Positions 25,340 to 34,644 of a stretch of 64,000 nucleotides of DNA are shown here, piece by piece. Each line of letters begins with the position of its first letter. Position 1 is the first letter of the stretch. Origin of the DNA: Peribacillus simplex (GTDB lineage: Bacteria > Bacillota > Bacilli > Bacillales > DSM-1321); contig NZ_CP126106.1 in the NCBI RefSeq assembly GCF_030123325.1, forward strand, positions 2,818,001 to 2,882,000. Direction: 5' to 3'. Below the pieces are notes generated by a model, which worked only from the letters and a program-made list of their open reading frames with translations, was not told the origin of the DNA and ran no database searches. The translations under genes and the position numbers were made by a program.

Positions 25340-27226
25340 ATGCTATCCACTAGTTGTTATCTACGCACATGGGAACGCTTTGTCAGTGAAGGGGTTCTCG
25401 ACTCAAATCGTCTGAACAAGCGAATAATGGAATCCTGGCATCGCTGCAAAAAAGAACAAGTCAACCCATACCTTAATAAAGGCAAACACATTTTGACGAA
25501 TGAATTATTGAACATTCAAAGAGAAAAAAACTCCTTCCTATTAGAAGTGGCATCACCCCAATTGACTAGGATGAATCAATCGATAAAAGAATCTGGAATG
25601 ATGGCTTTATTGGTCGATCCGGATGGATATGTCCTGTCACTTTCGGGAAGCGAGAAGATCCTCGAGGAGGCAGGCAAAATAAATTTTGTGGAGGGCGTAT
25701 GCTGGACGGAGGGTGAGGTCGGAACGAACGCAATAGGAACAGCCTTGAAAACGGGTGAAGCCGTAATGATCCAAGGTACCGAGCACTATTCAATTGCCTC
25801 ACATAAATGGAGTTGCTCTGCCATGCCCATTTTAAATGAAGAAGGTAAGATAATGGGAGTTTTGGATATATCATGTCCAGTAGATTATTTCCATCCTTCC
25901 ATGCTGGGTATGGTAGCCAATTTGGCGTATACGATCGAACAGGAAATGGGAGTGCGTTCCTATAAAAAGGAGCTGGCACTGACCCAGCACTCGATAGAAC
26001 TTGCAGAGACCTATCCAGATTTGCCTTTTATCGTCTGTAATCATAAAGGAATGATAATCTCCGCCAGTAAACAGATTCGCAAAAAAATTCCTCAATCCAT
26101 TGGTATGACATTGGCTGATCTATTAAATCATGGATATCGAATCGTAAAGGAAAATCCGCTTCTATCCAAAGAGGATAATAGGATTTCAGGTAAGTGTTTA
26201 TTCTTATCAGAGAATCATGGTCATGAAACCAATCGGCTTTTCCCTGCTTCAATGCCAGCAGAAAGGTTTGCCTTCAAAGGGGAAAGCGGGGTTAGCGAAG
26301 CCTTTCATAACACATTACACAATGTGAAGCTTGTTGCACCGACTGAAGCCAATGTGTATATATCTGGTGAAACAGGGGTCGGGAAAGAGCTTATTGCCAT
26401 GGCCATTCATGAAAATGGCTTCCGTAAAAAAGGACCGTTCGTCACGATAAATTGCGGGGCCATACCTAAAGATTTAATGGAGAGTGAATTATTCGGGTAT
26501 GTTGATGGTGCTTTTACAGGGGCTAAACGGCAAGGGCACAAAGGGAAGTTCGAACAGGCAAATGGAGGGACCATTTTTCTCGATGAAATCGGTGAAATCC
26601 CTTCAGCGATGCAAGTGGCCTTACTTCGTGTACTCCAGGAAAGAAAAATCGTTCCAATCGGTGGCACAAAAAGCATTTCATTGGATATTCGCATTATCAC
26701 TGCAACACACCGTAATCTTGAAGAGCTTGTCAATGAAGGGTCCTTTCGGAAGGATTTATACTATCGGTTGAACGTTTACCCCATTCATGTACCGCCCTTG
26801 AGGGAAAGGATTGAAGACATTCCTTATCTAGTCAACTACTTGTGTTCACAGAATAATTGGAATATTCCATTAACGGAAGAATTATTGAATCGTTTAAAGG
26901 ATTACAATTGGCCTGGCAATATTAGAGAACTGCAGAATGTACTTCAACGATTGACCATCTTACTTGCCGAAGGACCTATGGATTATGTTGAAGTGTTGAA
27001 TTCCATGCATTCACAGCCCGTTACCCGGCATGGTAATTTCCCTTCACGGGAGGAACCAAGTAAAAAAGACCTCAACGGAAATGTACTGACGATCCGTGAA
27101 AAAATTCAACGGGATTTAATGATTGAGGCTTTACAAAAATCAAGAGGGAATGTGACGGCTGCAGCAAAGTTAATGGATATACCAAGAAGTACATTTTATA
27201 AGCGGCTCCATAAGTATGGTATATAG
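25340..27226 (+). CDS. acoR: AcoR, sigma-54-dependent activator of acetoin genes
   Basis: A 628-residue bacterial enhancer-binding protein. An N-terminal GAF-type sensor half (about residues 60-205, with WTEGEVGTNAIGTALKTGEAVMI) is followed by the AAA+ domain: Walker A GETGVGKE, the sigma-54 contact loop GAFTGA (in GYVDGAFTGAKRQG), Walker B GGTIFLDEIGE, and sensor FRKDLYYRLNVYPI. A Fis-type helix-turn-helix (GNVTAAAKLMDIPRSTFYKR) ends the protein. It should activate the perfect sigma-54 promoter before acoA from the inverted repeat at 19442. The length matches B. subtilis AcoR (about 605-630). GAGGAGG precedes the ATG; its own promoter carries a cre box. Confidence 0.93.
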   Translation: MLSTSCYLRTWERFVSEGVLDSNRLNKRIMESWHRCKKEQVNPYLNKGKHILTNELLNIQREKNSFLLEVASPQLTRMNQSIKESGMMALLVDPDGYVLSLSGSEKILEEAGKINFVEGVCWTEGEVGTNAIGTALKTGEAVMIQGTEHYSIASHKWSCSAMPILNEEGKIMGVLDISCPVDYFHPSMLGMVANLAYTIEQEMGVRSYKKELALTQHSIELAETYPDLPFIVCNHKGMIISASKQIRKKIPQSIGMTLADLLNHGYRIVKENPLLSKEDNRISGKCLFLSENHGHETNRLFPASMPAERFAFKGESGVSEAFHNTLHNVKLVAPTEANVYISGETGVGKELIAMAIHENGFRKKGPFVTINCGAIPKDLMESELFGYVDGAFTGAKRQGHKGKFEQANGGTIFLDEIGEIPSAMQVALLRVLQERKIVPIGGTKSISLDIRIITATHRNLEELVNEGSFRKDLYYRLNVYPIHVPPLRERIEDIPYLVNYLCSQNNWNIPLTEELLNRLKDYNWPGNIRELQNVLQRLTILLAEGPMDYVEVLNSMHSQPVTRHGNFPSREEPSKKDLNGNVLTIREKIQRDLMIEALQKSRGNVTAAAKLMDIPRSTFYKRLHKYGI

Positions 27227-27295
27227 ACATGGTGTGTACATTATGTAAGAAGAGTAGATTGATAGAGATCCATGGAAAATGAAAGGGGTAGGTAA

Positions 27296-28273
27296 ATGAA
27301 AACAAGAATTACTGAATTATTGGGAATTGAATATCCGATTATTTGCGGCGGGATGTTTCAAGTTGGCCGGGCCCCGCTCGCAGCCGCCGTTTCAGAAGCG
27401 GGGGGACTAGGTATCATAACTTCGAAAACACAGGTGACACCAGAAGGTCTCCGTGATGAAATACACAAAGTGAAAACTTTGACCAATAAGCCCTTTGCTG
27501 TCAACCTGAACCTGTTTCCAAGTCAAACCGCAACCCCGAATGAAGAGTTCATCGAAATTTTAATTGATGAAGATGTAAAAATTGTTGAAACGAGTGGCCG
27601 AAGCCCAGAAAGTTTAATGCCCAAACTTAAAGAGCACGGCTTTACCGTGATACATAAGGTAGCGAACGTCAAAAACGCAATATCGGCAGAGAAATTAGGA
27701 GTCGATGCCATTATCATTGTAGGGAATGAAACAGGCGGGCATCCAGGCATGGGGGATGTGGGAACGCTTGTCATGCTCCCTAGAGCCGTTGACTCCGTTA
27801 CTATTCCAATAATAGCAGGCGGAGGATTTTCGGATGGCAGAGGCCTGATTAGCGCCTTGTCACTCGGTGCTGAAGGGATCATCATGGGGACTCGCTTTAT
27901 GGCAACGCAAGAAGCACCGATCCATGATAACGTGAAGCAATGGATGGTATCGGCCAATGAAATGGATACGGTTGTCATCCAGCGGAATATAGGCAGTCCG
28001 TCACGTGTAGCATTAAATGCTGTCAGTAAAGAAGTGGACAAACTTGAAAATGAAGGTGCCACCATAGAGGAATTAATTCCACTAATTACGGGACAACGAA
28101 GCAAGAAAGTATACTTTGAAGGAAATTTAGACGGAGGAATCTGGTCATGCGGTCAATCCGTAGGACTGATAAAAGAAATATTGACCGTCAATGAACTAAT
28201 AACACAAATGGTCCAAGAAGCAAAAACCTCGTTCGAATTCATCCAAAGCCGTATCGAATCCATTCGAACATAA
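27296..28273 (+). CDS. Nitronate monooxygenase-family flavoprotein
   Basis: A 325-residue TIM-barrel FMN protein of the 2-nitropropane dioxygenase/FabK-like group. Signatures: PIICGGMFQVGRAPLAAAVSEAGGLGIIT at the N-terminus (FMN-binding start), GNETGGHPGMGDVGTLVMLP (the GGH loop with the putative catalytic His) and PIIAGGGFSDGRGLISALSLGAEGIIMGTRFMAT (phosphate-binding loop). Known members oxidise nitronates or act in enoyl reduction; the physiological substrate here is open. AAAGGGG precedes the ATG. It lies 69 bp after acoR but has no obvious link to acetoin. Confidence 0.88.
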   Translation: MKTRITELLGIEYPIICGGMFQVGRAPLAAAVSEAGGLGIITSKTQVTPEGLRDEIHKVKTLTNKPFAVNLNLFPSQTATPNEEFIEILIDEDVKIVETSGRSPESLMPKLKEHGFTVIHKVANVKNAISAEKLGVDAIIIVGNETGGHPGMGDVGTLVMLPRAVDSVTIPIIAGGGFSDGRGLISALSLGAEGIIMGTRFMATQEAPIHDNVKQWMVSANEMDTVVIQRNIGSPSRVALNAVSKEVDKLENEGATIEELIPLITGQRSKKVYFEGNLDGGIWSCGQSVGLIKEILTVNELITQMVQEAKTSFEFIQSRIESIRT

Positions 28274-28283
28274 ATAATGTATC

Positions 28284-28318
28284 AGGAACATGAGATCAAG
28301 TGCTCGTGTTCCTTTTTT
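28284..28318 (+). terminator. Rho-independent terminator
   Basis: AGGAACATGAG (28284-28294) and CTCGTGTTCCT (28303-28313) form an 11-bp stem with one G-T pair, followed by TTTTT. Confidence 0.85.
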
Positions 28319-28596
28319 GTCTATTGGACATAAGGTTGAAGGGAAAATAGGGTTCAATCGAAACTCTACGCGAAAAGCCAATTCACGAAAAAAAAAAGAT
28401 ACATAAATAACTCATCAATTACTTCCTAACCACTTTCAGCAAATTCTTGATAAGACTTTTGTAAAAGAACCAAAGAAATAGGTAATCAACATTTCGTGAT
28501 TAGAGTTTACATAACATTATTATACCGTTTTATAAAAATATGTTTTCAACTGTCATTAACTTATAATCTGTCTTGATTTCTGAAACTTCTTTTTAA

Positions 28597-28643
28597 TTCA
28601 TTTATATGTAAAAATCGACTTTTACGATTTACATATAAATGAA
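28597..28643. repeat. Imperfect 47-bp inverted repeat
   Basis: TTCATTTATATGTAAAAATC at 28597-28616 is mirrored by CGATTTACATATAAATGAA at 28625-28643; the only difference is two extra A in the first arm. It has no T-run and no gene adjacent, so it is not an obvious terminator; it may be the end of a lost element. Confidence 0.6.
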
Positions 28644-29104
28644 TGATACTCGATTTGAAGGTTTACCTTATAACCCTTGGCAGCTTCCTATTGATTCACT
28701 GCATGGCTGTTGCAATTATGAAAGCTGTTCCTTAAAATCCACAACCTTTACTTAAAAATAAGTTTAAAACAGCGCGGATTGATCACCATTTAGGTGCTAT
28801 AAGAGAGATTATGTTGCTAAATAGAGGAACCTATTATCACTTTCAGGAAGAAAAAGCGGAAATTTTACGTTAAAAAACCTTGGAGTTGTTATCGGTAAAA
28901 GTATATCAATATAATTTTCTGGAAGTGTTAACCCGTGATTTTTCTCATATCGCCATATATTTTATATATTAGAATAACAAAAATGATAAATAAGGTCAGT
29001 TAAGCATAATGTATTGATAACTATAGAAATTTAAGAGAAACATGAATAATGGGTCTCAGCAGAGCGCGTTTTTGGATTGAAGGGGGGAATCGTTTATTTA
29101 CTTC

Positions 29105-29254
29105 ATGTCTATATCTACATATACAACAACAGAAGATTTATCCGAGTTCATTGTATCGAGAAATGCTGAATTGGTTCAGATAGGAGTAGTTATGAAGTCA
29201 ATGACTCCAGATGACAACGGCATGCCAAATGGACATTTAATTAGTAGTAAATAA
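29105..29254 (+). CDS. Possible 49-residue protein of unknown function
   Basis: An ATG at 29105 opens a 49-codon frame with a protein-like composition (MSISTYTTTEDLSEFIVSRN, later MTPDDNGMPNGHLISS). AAGGGGGG lies upstream, but about 19 nt from the ATG, too far to be convincing. I do not recognise it. It may be a small peptide gene or a decayed fragment. Confidence 0.3.
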   Translation: MSISTYTTTEDLSEFIVSRNAELVQIGVVMKSMTPDDNGMPNGHLISSK

Positions 29255-29559
29255 TAAGTGACCTAAAATGATTAAGTGATTAATCGTTAACCAATAATAA
29301 CGAAAAATATTAGCAATTAAATTAACAGATAATTTACGATTTATAATAAAAATGAGAAATTTAAATGACCTTTGAGAATTAAATATTATGGAATTAACTC
29401 ATTGTAAAATTAGCTTCAATCCAAGCAAAATTTACTGGCAATCCAAATAAAATTGAAGATCAATCATTTTTTTCTAAATAAAGTATTAGTTAACAATGCG
29501 TAATTAGGTAAAACGAAAATAATAAATAATTGTAGCGGATAAATTTAAAAAATTCGCAT

Positions 29560-29601
<42 letters not shown>

Positions 29602-29614
29602 TTAACATTAAAAA

Positions 29615-29650
<36 letters not shown>

Positions 29651-29740
29651 TTGAAATAATGATAGTGCCGATCTGTTATCTTTCAATATGATTAATGTCA
29701 TAAATCTGTTGTCTATCTCATCTCTAGCGTATTTCATCAT

Positions 29741-29881
29741 TTAATACAGTTTTGTAACTGGTGTGTTTATCGTCGATACATTGCTTTTTCCGTTTCCACT
29801 TTTGAAATATTTATAACAACGTACATAATTATTGTTCTTACTTTTCCCGCAATCAACACAACGATACCCTTTTTTATACAT
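29741..29881 (-). pseudogene. Zinc-ribbon ORF fragment
   Basis: A 46-codon minus-strand frame reads MYKKGYRCVDCGKSKNNNYV then RCYKYFKSGNGKS. The CVDC and following RCYK suggest a zinc ribbon with its last ligand missing. Upstream on the same strand (about 30040-29890) another frame, MKANNKRIYTYKDIYQLDKE, is broken by stops. Together they look like one decayed gene of unknown family. Confidence 0.35.
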
Positions 29882-30629
29882 ACTGATAACATTAAAGTTT
29901 TTTATTAAAAGCTTCTTTACTTATTTCATATAGATTATAGTGATAGATTCTAAATTCTCTGTTAAGACATTCTTTCTAAAATTCTTTATCTAATTGATAA
30001 ATATCCTTGTAAGTATATATTCGCTTATTATTTGCTTTCATTTCGCTATTCCCGAAATAAATCACAAGATCTTTACAAGATATGCTATTCATGAATCTAA
30101 ACTTTTCAAATATACTCCAGGTAATTCATATTCAGAAATCCATCTGTTGTTCCAAACGCAATGGGACTCGACAATACTTCTTTTTACGAAAATCATATTA
30201 CTCAGAGGCAGAAATTCACTTCGAAGACTTGAAAGTTTAGCTACATGGATACATTGGCAGAACCGGAGCTTTTTAATTCAGTTTTAGAACCAAACTGATT
30301 CCATAAATAAGACGCTCCCCCCCTTTTACAAATGAGCTGCGTCTTAGTAAGTATTGCCTTTTTTCCATAACTGCAGAAGTTAATTTTCATAGTAGTTCAA
30401 CAAGCACATTCTCCTCAGTTGTATTTTTTATGTTCGGTATATACATAACGTTGGTAAATCGCTATTCTAGCTTCTTCTTTAAAACGCCTTGCTCAAACGT
30501 TATTCAGCTATCGTCATAATAGTACGTACTCAATTTAAACTTTAAATAGAGCCTGATTTAAAAATCAAACTTAAAAATCCAAACCTTTTTTTTATATCGG
30601 CATATATAGTGTAGAAAGGAGTGATTAAC

Positions 30630-31281
30630 TTGTCCGATAACGATAAAAAAGTATGATCAGGAAAAGTGTCGGTATTATAAAAAGAAGGACAATTGTTGCA
30701 AAGAATGCCTCGAAGAATGCAAAGAATCACACTTCGGAAAACGAGGACCTCCAGGACCAGGGGGTGCTTTGGCTTATGGATCTTTGTACAATCCGTCTGT
30801 GAATTTTGTCATATAGATTTTGATTTCCCAGGATTTAGTTTAAATACAATCCCGAATCCCACTGTCTCTCTTAGTGGTGACTATGAAATAAGTAAGTGCC
30901 GACCTTGTTGTTATTACTAATGAACTTGAAAATGCCTTATTCACGATTAACTGAAGTGTCATAGGGCCCATTCCAGGTTCCTCTTTCGAAATCGTAACAG
31001 GATTGACATGTCAAACTGGAGAAGCTTCATGGTTTAACACTATAGGTAAGACCGTCCAAGTGGAGTTAAATGCAGGAGAAAACGTGTTTGTGTTTATTCA
31101 AAATGTGAGTGGAAGTGTTTCTTATAGATCTCCGTCACTTACTGTAAAACGTATAGGACCCCTTGTATCCTCTGCTAAAGAGGAAATAGAAACTATTAAG
31201 CAGAAAGAGAAGCGAAAAAACAGAAAAAAAAAGCTTCATTGCTCGACTTTTCGGAAAGTGAACAATGAGGAAAAAGGGTGA
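30630..31281 (+). pseudogene. Broken BclA-like collagen/exosporium glycoprotein
   Basis: TTG at 30630 follows GAAAGGAG by 8 nt. A one-base insertion near 30651 shifts the frame; the continuing frame reads YDQEKCRYYKKKDNCCKECL, then GKRGPPGPGGALAYGSLYNP, and several stops follow near 30816 and beyond. The C-terminal half is readable again as ENVFVFIQNVSGSVSYRSPS and LTVKRIGPL. The plan equals the intact neighbour at 31278 (same GPPGPGGALAYGSLY junction and same C1q/TNF-like end), so this is a dead tandem copy. Upstream, AC-N16-CATATATAG at 30583-30609 weakly resembles a SigK promoter. Confidence 0.82.
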
Positions 31282-32018
31282 GTAAAATAGAAAAGCCAAT
31301 TCAAGGTCGTAGATTTGTTGACACGACCTATAAGTGTAATAACGATGATATCCTTAATAAAAAGGAGCATTTCCCTAATAAAAAGGAGCATTCCCCTAAT
31401 AAAAAGGAGCATAAAAAATGTAAGGAGTGTGAACAAGGTCCTCGAGGACCTCAAGGACCTTCAGGACCTCAAGGATTTCAAGGACTTCCAGGACCTCCAG
31501 GACCTCCAGGACCTCCAGGACCAGGGGGTGCTTTGGCTTATGGATCATTGTACGATCCGTCTGGAAATTTTGTCGCAGTGACTGCGGTAACCCCCCCTAC
31601 CCTGGGGCAGAAGGTTGTTTTCACAACTCCTGGTCCGTTATTAGGAACAGCTCCTTTTCCTCCTGGTCTTGGACCTTTTACTGATATTGAGGTTCTGACT
31701 GCTGGGGTATATGAGATAAGCATGGATTTAACAGCTAGACTAATTAATGCTTCTAACTTAACGTTTAATACCGAAGTTCAGTTCAGGTTATTCATCAATG
31801 ACACAACCCCAGTTCCTGAGAGTACTTTTGAATCCTTTAATCGAATTACAGGTGGTCCAGTCGGGCAGCCATCGACAGTTGAAACTAGAAACACGATAGG
31901 AAGAACAATCCAACTTCGATTATCCGCAAACGATAGGCTAAGTATTAGAGTTATTACTGCATCTGCCAATGTAACATATAGGTATCCCTCTTTAGTAGTC
32001 ACAAAAATCGCCAACTAG
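31278..32018 (+). CDS. Collagen-like BclA-type surface protein
   Basis: A 246-residue protein. An N-terminal polar, Cys-containing region (1-50) holds three copies of a seven-residue NKKEHxP unit encoded by a 21-bp DNA repeat. Next come ten Gly-X-Y triplets (about 53-83, GPRGPQGPSGPQGFQGLPGP onward) ending GPGGALAYGSLYDPSG. A beta-rich C-terminal domain of the BclA/C1q type (about 84-246) closes with VTYRYPSLVVTKIAN. Such proteins form trimeric filaments on the exosporium or spore surface. The usual exosporium-targeting leader of BclA is not seen, so location is inferred. GTG start after GAGGAAAAAGG, overlapping the dead copy by 4 bases. A terminator follows. Confidence 0.82.
   Translation: MSKIEKPIQGRRFVDTTYKCNNDDILNKKEHFPNKKEHSPNKKEHKKCKECEQGPRGPQGPSGPQGFQGLPGPPGPPGPPGPGGALAYGSLYDPSGNFVAVTAVTPPTLGQKVVFTTPGPLLGTAPFPPGLGPFTDIEVLTAGVYEISMDLTARLINASNLTFNTEVQFRLFINDTTPVPESTFESFNRITGGPVGQPSTVETRNTIGRTIQLRLSANDRLSIRVITASANVTYRYPSLVVTKIAN
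31348..31411 (+). repeat. Three tandem 21-bp repeats inside the collagen-like gene
   Basis: The unit AATAAAAAGGAGCATTYCCCT occurs about three times in phase with the codons, giving NKKEH[F/S]P. In-frame repeat length means slippage would change the linker without breaking the gene. It also creates AAGGAG strings inside the coding region. Confidence 0.75.
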
Positions 32019-32048
32019 CTGCCAAAGTCAGTAAATAGGAGCAAGAAG

Positions 32049-32078
32049 AGCCCCAACCTAAATGTTGTGGGCTTTTTC
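32049..32078 (+). terminator. Terminator of the collagen-like gene
   Basis: AGCCCCAAC (32049-32057) pairs with GTTGTGGGCT (32064-32073) around a one-base bulge, followed by TTTT. Confidence 0.78.
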
Positions 32079-32415
32079 CGTTTTATAATTTTTAGATGTT
32101 TAATGACCATGGTGGTGTTGGTTACACAGGTAAATTAAGCGAAGTCTCATTCCTTCTTCAACTAAAATGCTCCGTTTGTTCAATAAGCAACTTCTTCATA
32201 TGATGTATAAATATTGCCTTGAACTGTTACCTCTGCGATCTATGAAAGTAAATAATATCGTCTCATGTTTCTTCCGGCAACACTCGTAGTCATTGTCCCC
32301 TATCCTCTACTCATTTAATTTGTAAAATACAAGACAACGGTGTTGTGTCAAAAAATTAAAAAGACACAAATCTGCTGTCTTCGGACGAAAATTGTATATT
32401 TGATAAGCGAATGAA
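32079..32415. other. Convergent spacer of about 340 bases, no gene seen
   Basis: AT-rich, with no ribosome-binding-site-led frame. It separates the collagen-like gene from the convergent secreted-protein gene. Confidence 0.5.
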
Positions 32416-32444
32416 AGAATCTCCAACAGATTGCTGGAGATTCT
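32416..32444 (-). terminator. Hairpin downstream of the secreted-protein gene
   Basis: AGAATCTCCA (32416-32425) and TGGAGATTCT (32435-32444) are perfect 10-bp inverted repeats. On the minus strand a short TTTC follows, so termination strength is uncertain. Confidence 0.6.
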
Positions 32445-32454
32445 TAGATTATTT

Positions 32455-33093
32455 TTAAAACTTATCCGGAAATTGCTTTATAACTGCCGCAGAGATAGTA
32501 TCTGCCATTAGGATTATATGTGTGACGCCTTCGTCAATTGAAACGATTCTTTCGTTCCAATTTTTTGCTAAGCTTGCAGATAAATCATTTGTCACTAATT
32601 TCAGATGCATATACAGCAAGTTTTTTAGATCTTCATTTTTCAAATAAGGGTTGGCACCGCTAAGGAAGGCTGCTATATCATCAGCATTTCTATACCATTC
32701 TTTGTTTAGCTGATTCACCAAGACTTCATTTCCGCTTTTAGCCGCATCTACTATCTTACCCGCAATAACAATATGTTCCTTAAGTAAATCCGTAAGTTTG
32801 TTCCCAGCTTTCTCCCCGTATACTGGCTTTATTGCATTACCAATATCCTCCTGATTTTTCAGCAGCCTAGCCAGTACCTGTTTTTGATCCTCCGCTCCAG
32901 CTGTTGTTGCACTTGTAATATAATTACTTGTCCACAAAACATGATCAATCCAAAGTCTCCTGAATTCATTTGCGAACTTTACCTCAGATGGGCTAATATT
33001 CTGTACCTGCGGTTTAGCGTATGCACTGTTTGTTCCAGCCACCAAGTTTAGAGGAAATAAAAAAATAAATCCCATCAATAATAATTTTTTCAT
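32455..33093 (-). CDS. Secreted helical protein of unknown function
   Basis: About 212 residues with a clear signal peptide (MKKLLLMGFIFLFPLNLVAG, cleavage near the AYA that follows). The mature part is helical, with RLWIDHVLWTSNYI, LLKNQEDIGNAIKP, and repeated DH/EH pairs (LLKEHIVIAG, HLKLVTND, THIILMADTIS). I recall related Bacillus proteins being labelled glycosyltransferase or acetylglutamate kinase; nothing in the sequence supports either. The conserved His/Asp in helices could bind a metal or cofactor. The ATG at 33093 follows AAGGAG by 8 nt; the in-frame ATG at 33111 is upstream of that site. Confidence 0.75.
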   Translation of the reverse strand: MKKLLLMGFIFLFPLNLVAGTNSAYAKPQVQNISPSEVKFANEFRRLWIDHVLWTSNYITSATTAGAEDQKQVLARLLKNQEDIGNAIKPVYGEKAGNKLTDLLKEHIVIAGKIVDAAKSGNEVLVNQLNKEWYRNADDIAAFLSGANPYLKNEDLKNLLYMHLKLVTNDLSASLAKNWNERIVSIDEGVTHIILMADTISAAVIKQFPDKF

Positions 33094-33111
33094 GAAACCA
33101 TCTCCTTCCAA

Positions 33112-33735
33112 AGATTATAAACACCTTTTTATTATTGATATATGGGATTTTAATATTCATAATAATGGTTCTACTTACCCTGTTGAAATATCGTCCAATG
33201 CAAGTTGTTTTGTATAAGGTTAAATCGTCTATCATAGTAATAATACACGGACACTAAAACTTCGCGATTTGTGGTTAAAAAATATGATGAACTAATGTTT
33301 AATTTACATGTAACTTCAAGAAAGGGACGCCAAGAAATAGTGGATTTAACATGGAAGCAAGCAAAATCAAACGATTTTTAGTTAGAGGAAAAGGAAATTA
33401 GATCCTCTCCCCCCTTCATCTCCATATCTTAATGTCTTTTTGAATGATTCTGTCACTTGGAACCTCCTATAAAAAGATCGCTAAGTATATCAATTAATTC
33501 ATGATTATGTTCTAGAACTTCATTAATTTTTTCTTTTTTGATATTTGTATTCTGCTATTGCTACTACATGCTTGCTGTAGGAGTGCATTAACAGAATGAC
33601 TCTCTTTTTCCTAGATGAATTCTAGAATTCAAGCAGCATGGTTATTTGTCCCTTCACTTCCATTTCTGGAAAATATTGCAGCACCAAAAAAAATCCCTGC
33701 TGTGAGCATAGGATCTTTTTTCATTTCAATATTAT
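33112..33735. other. Spacer of about 620 bases with gene debris
   Basis: No intact gene. On the minus strand a frame ending NHELIDILSDLFIGGSK overlaps by GTGA a 24-codon ORF (33382-33456) that has an AGGAGG site and starts VTESFKKTLRYGDEGG. The arrangement looks like the ruins of an operon junction. On the plus strand a short frame reads FNLHVTSRKGRQEIVDLTWK. Confidence 0.4.
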
Positions 33736-33909
33736 TTAAAGCTTGTTCTCTACCGGATGGACTGTCCCTTCCTCTATACTGTCGCCAGCATGTTTTTTTG
33801 ACCAGTAAGTCGCAAGAATTGGTCCTGATATGTTGTGCCATGCAGCAGCCAGGACACTTGGAAGTGCTGCCAGAGGACCGAAATGTGCAGTAGCAAGCGC
33901 AACGCCTAT
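33736..33909 (-). pseudogene. C-terminal fragment of a BASS-family (YocS-like) transporter
   Basis: A minus-strand frame reads IGVALATAHFGPLAALPSVL then AAAWHNISGPILATYWSKKH and ends VHPVENKL. This is the last transmembrane part of the bile acid:sodium symporter family (the HFGPLAALP and WHNISGPILATYW strings are diagnostic). No N-terminal part is present upstream, so it is a remnant with no function of its own. Confidence 0.75.
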
Positions 33910-33975
33910 TAACTAACGGAACATGGAGGTATATCTCTAATTAATTTTTTATCGGAGACCAATTAAATTTGACAT

Positions 33976-34004
33976 AAAAAAAGCGCCTTTTCTCAGAGGG
34001 CGCT
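33976..34004 (-). terminator. Terminator of the small 34067 gene
   Basis: AGCGCC(T) and (A)GGGCGCT form a GC-rich stem (33982-34004). On the minus strand it is followed by TTTTTT (33981-33976). Confidence 0.82.
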
Positions 34005-34066
34005 AAGTTGGTTATTTATCGTTTAAAAATTGATTCCCTTTATATATAAAACAGTAAATATTGGTT

Positions 34067-34246
34067 TTACCCTTTTGATATAGTGCAGGAATCAACGTTA
34101 CATTCTTTTAGAGCATTATCAATCAATGAAAGCTGATCATTAATCATTGATAAGTAGAAAATATGATAGTCATTTATTTGTTCCTTTAACTCTAACAGCA
34201 GCGTTTTGTCCCTTTGTACAAGGAAAATCTCTTCTGGATGTAACAT
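34067..34246 (-). CDS. Small protein of unknown function, 59 residues
   Basis: ATG at 34246 follows AAAAGGAG by 7 nt, giving a 59-residue, probably helical protein (MLHPEEIFLVQRDKTLLLEL, then INDYHIFYLSMINDQLSL, with two Cys near the end). The frame is open 30 codons further up, but that part lacks a ribosome binding site and is hydrophobic. A strong terminator follows, supporting a real transcript. I do not recognise the family. Confidence 0.6.
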   Translation of the reverse strand: MLHPEEIFLVQRDKTLLLELKEQINDYHIFYLSMINDQLSLIDNALKECNVDSCTISKG

Positions 34247-34644
34247 ATCACTTCTCCTTTTAGTTAAGATATTACCTTTTACCCTAATTATTACAATTAT
34301 TAACTTTTTTAGCGGAAGTTTTGTACCATATTTCACAAGGGATATTTAGAGGGAGTTACTAAACTGTCCGAAGACAATACGCTAGTAAAAAAACCATGCA
34401 ACATAGTTTCATAAGGGGGTGGCTCAGTAACAGTTCCTCCTTTTAGTAAAGACCCGTTATTTGAAGAAACACAACGATAAGTATAAAGAATATTAATATA
34501 AAAAAGGCTGTCGTATATTAGCCTTTAACGTCGAATATGTCCCCTTCTTACTTTGTTGTGTTAGACTTAATATATAAAACCATATTTTCTTGGGGTTTTT
34601 TGACTTTTATTAATCACACTTGTATAAGGGAAGGAGTATAAGAA
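34247..34644. other. Divergent spacer of about 400 bases
   Basis: It should contain the promoters of both flanking genes. A 7-bp stem (AAAGGCT at about 34504, AGCCTTT at about 34521) is present without a T-run. Nothing else is recognisable. Confidence 0.45.

Noticed and set aside
27523..28104. 193-codon minus-strand frame opposite the nitronate monooxygenase gene
   Set aside because: The composition is that of a reverse-complement shadow (Ser/Pro/Thr-rich), with no start signal, while the plus-strand gene has FMN-binding motifs throughout.
30583..30609. SigK-type promoter before the broken collagen gene
   Set aside because: AC-N16-CATATATAG departs from CATANNNTA at the end of the -10; too weak to list separately, mentioned only in the pseudogene entry.
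31348..31411. Short regular repeats considered as a CRISPR array
   Set aside because: The 21-bp units are contiguous, in codon phase, and lack spacers; no cas gene is in the window.
31315..31581. Second frame with repetitive DLQDLQDLKDF-like protein inside the collagen-like gene
   Set aside because: It is the +1 reading of the Gly-X-Y DNA repeat; the frame with collagen triplets and a beta domain is the real one.
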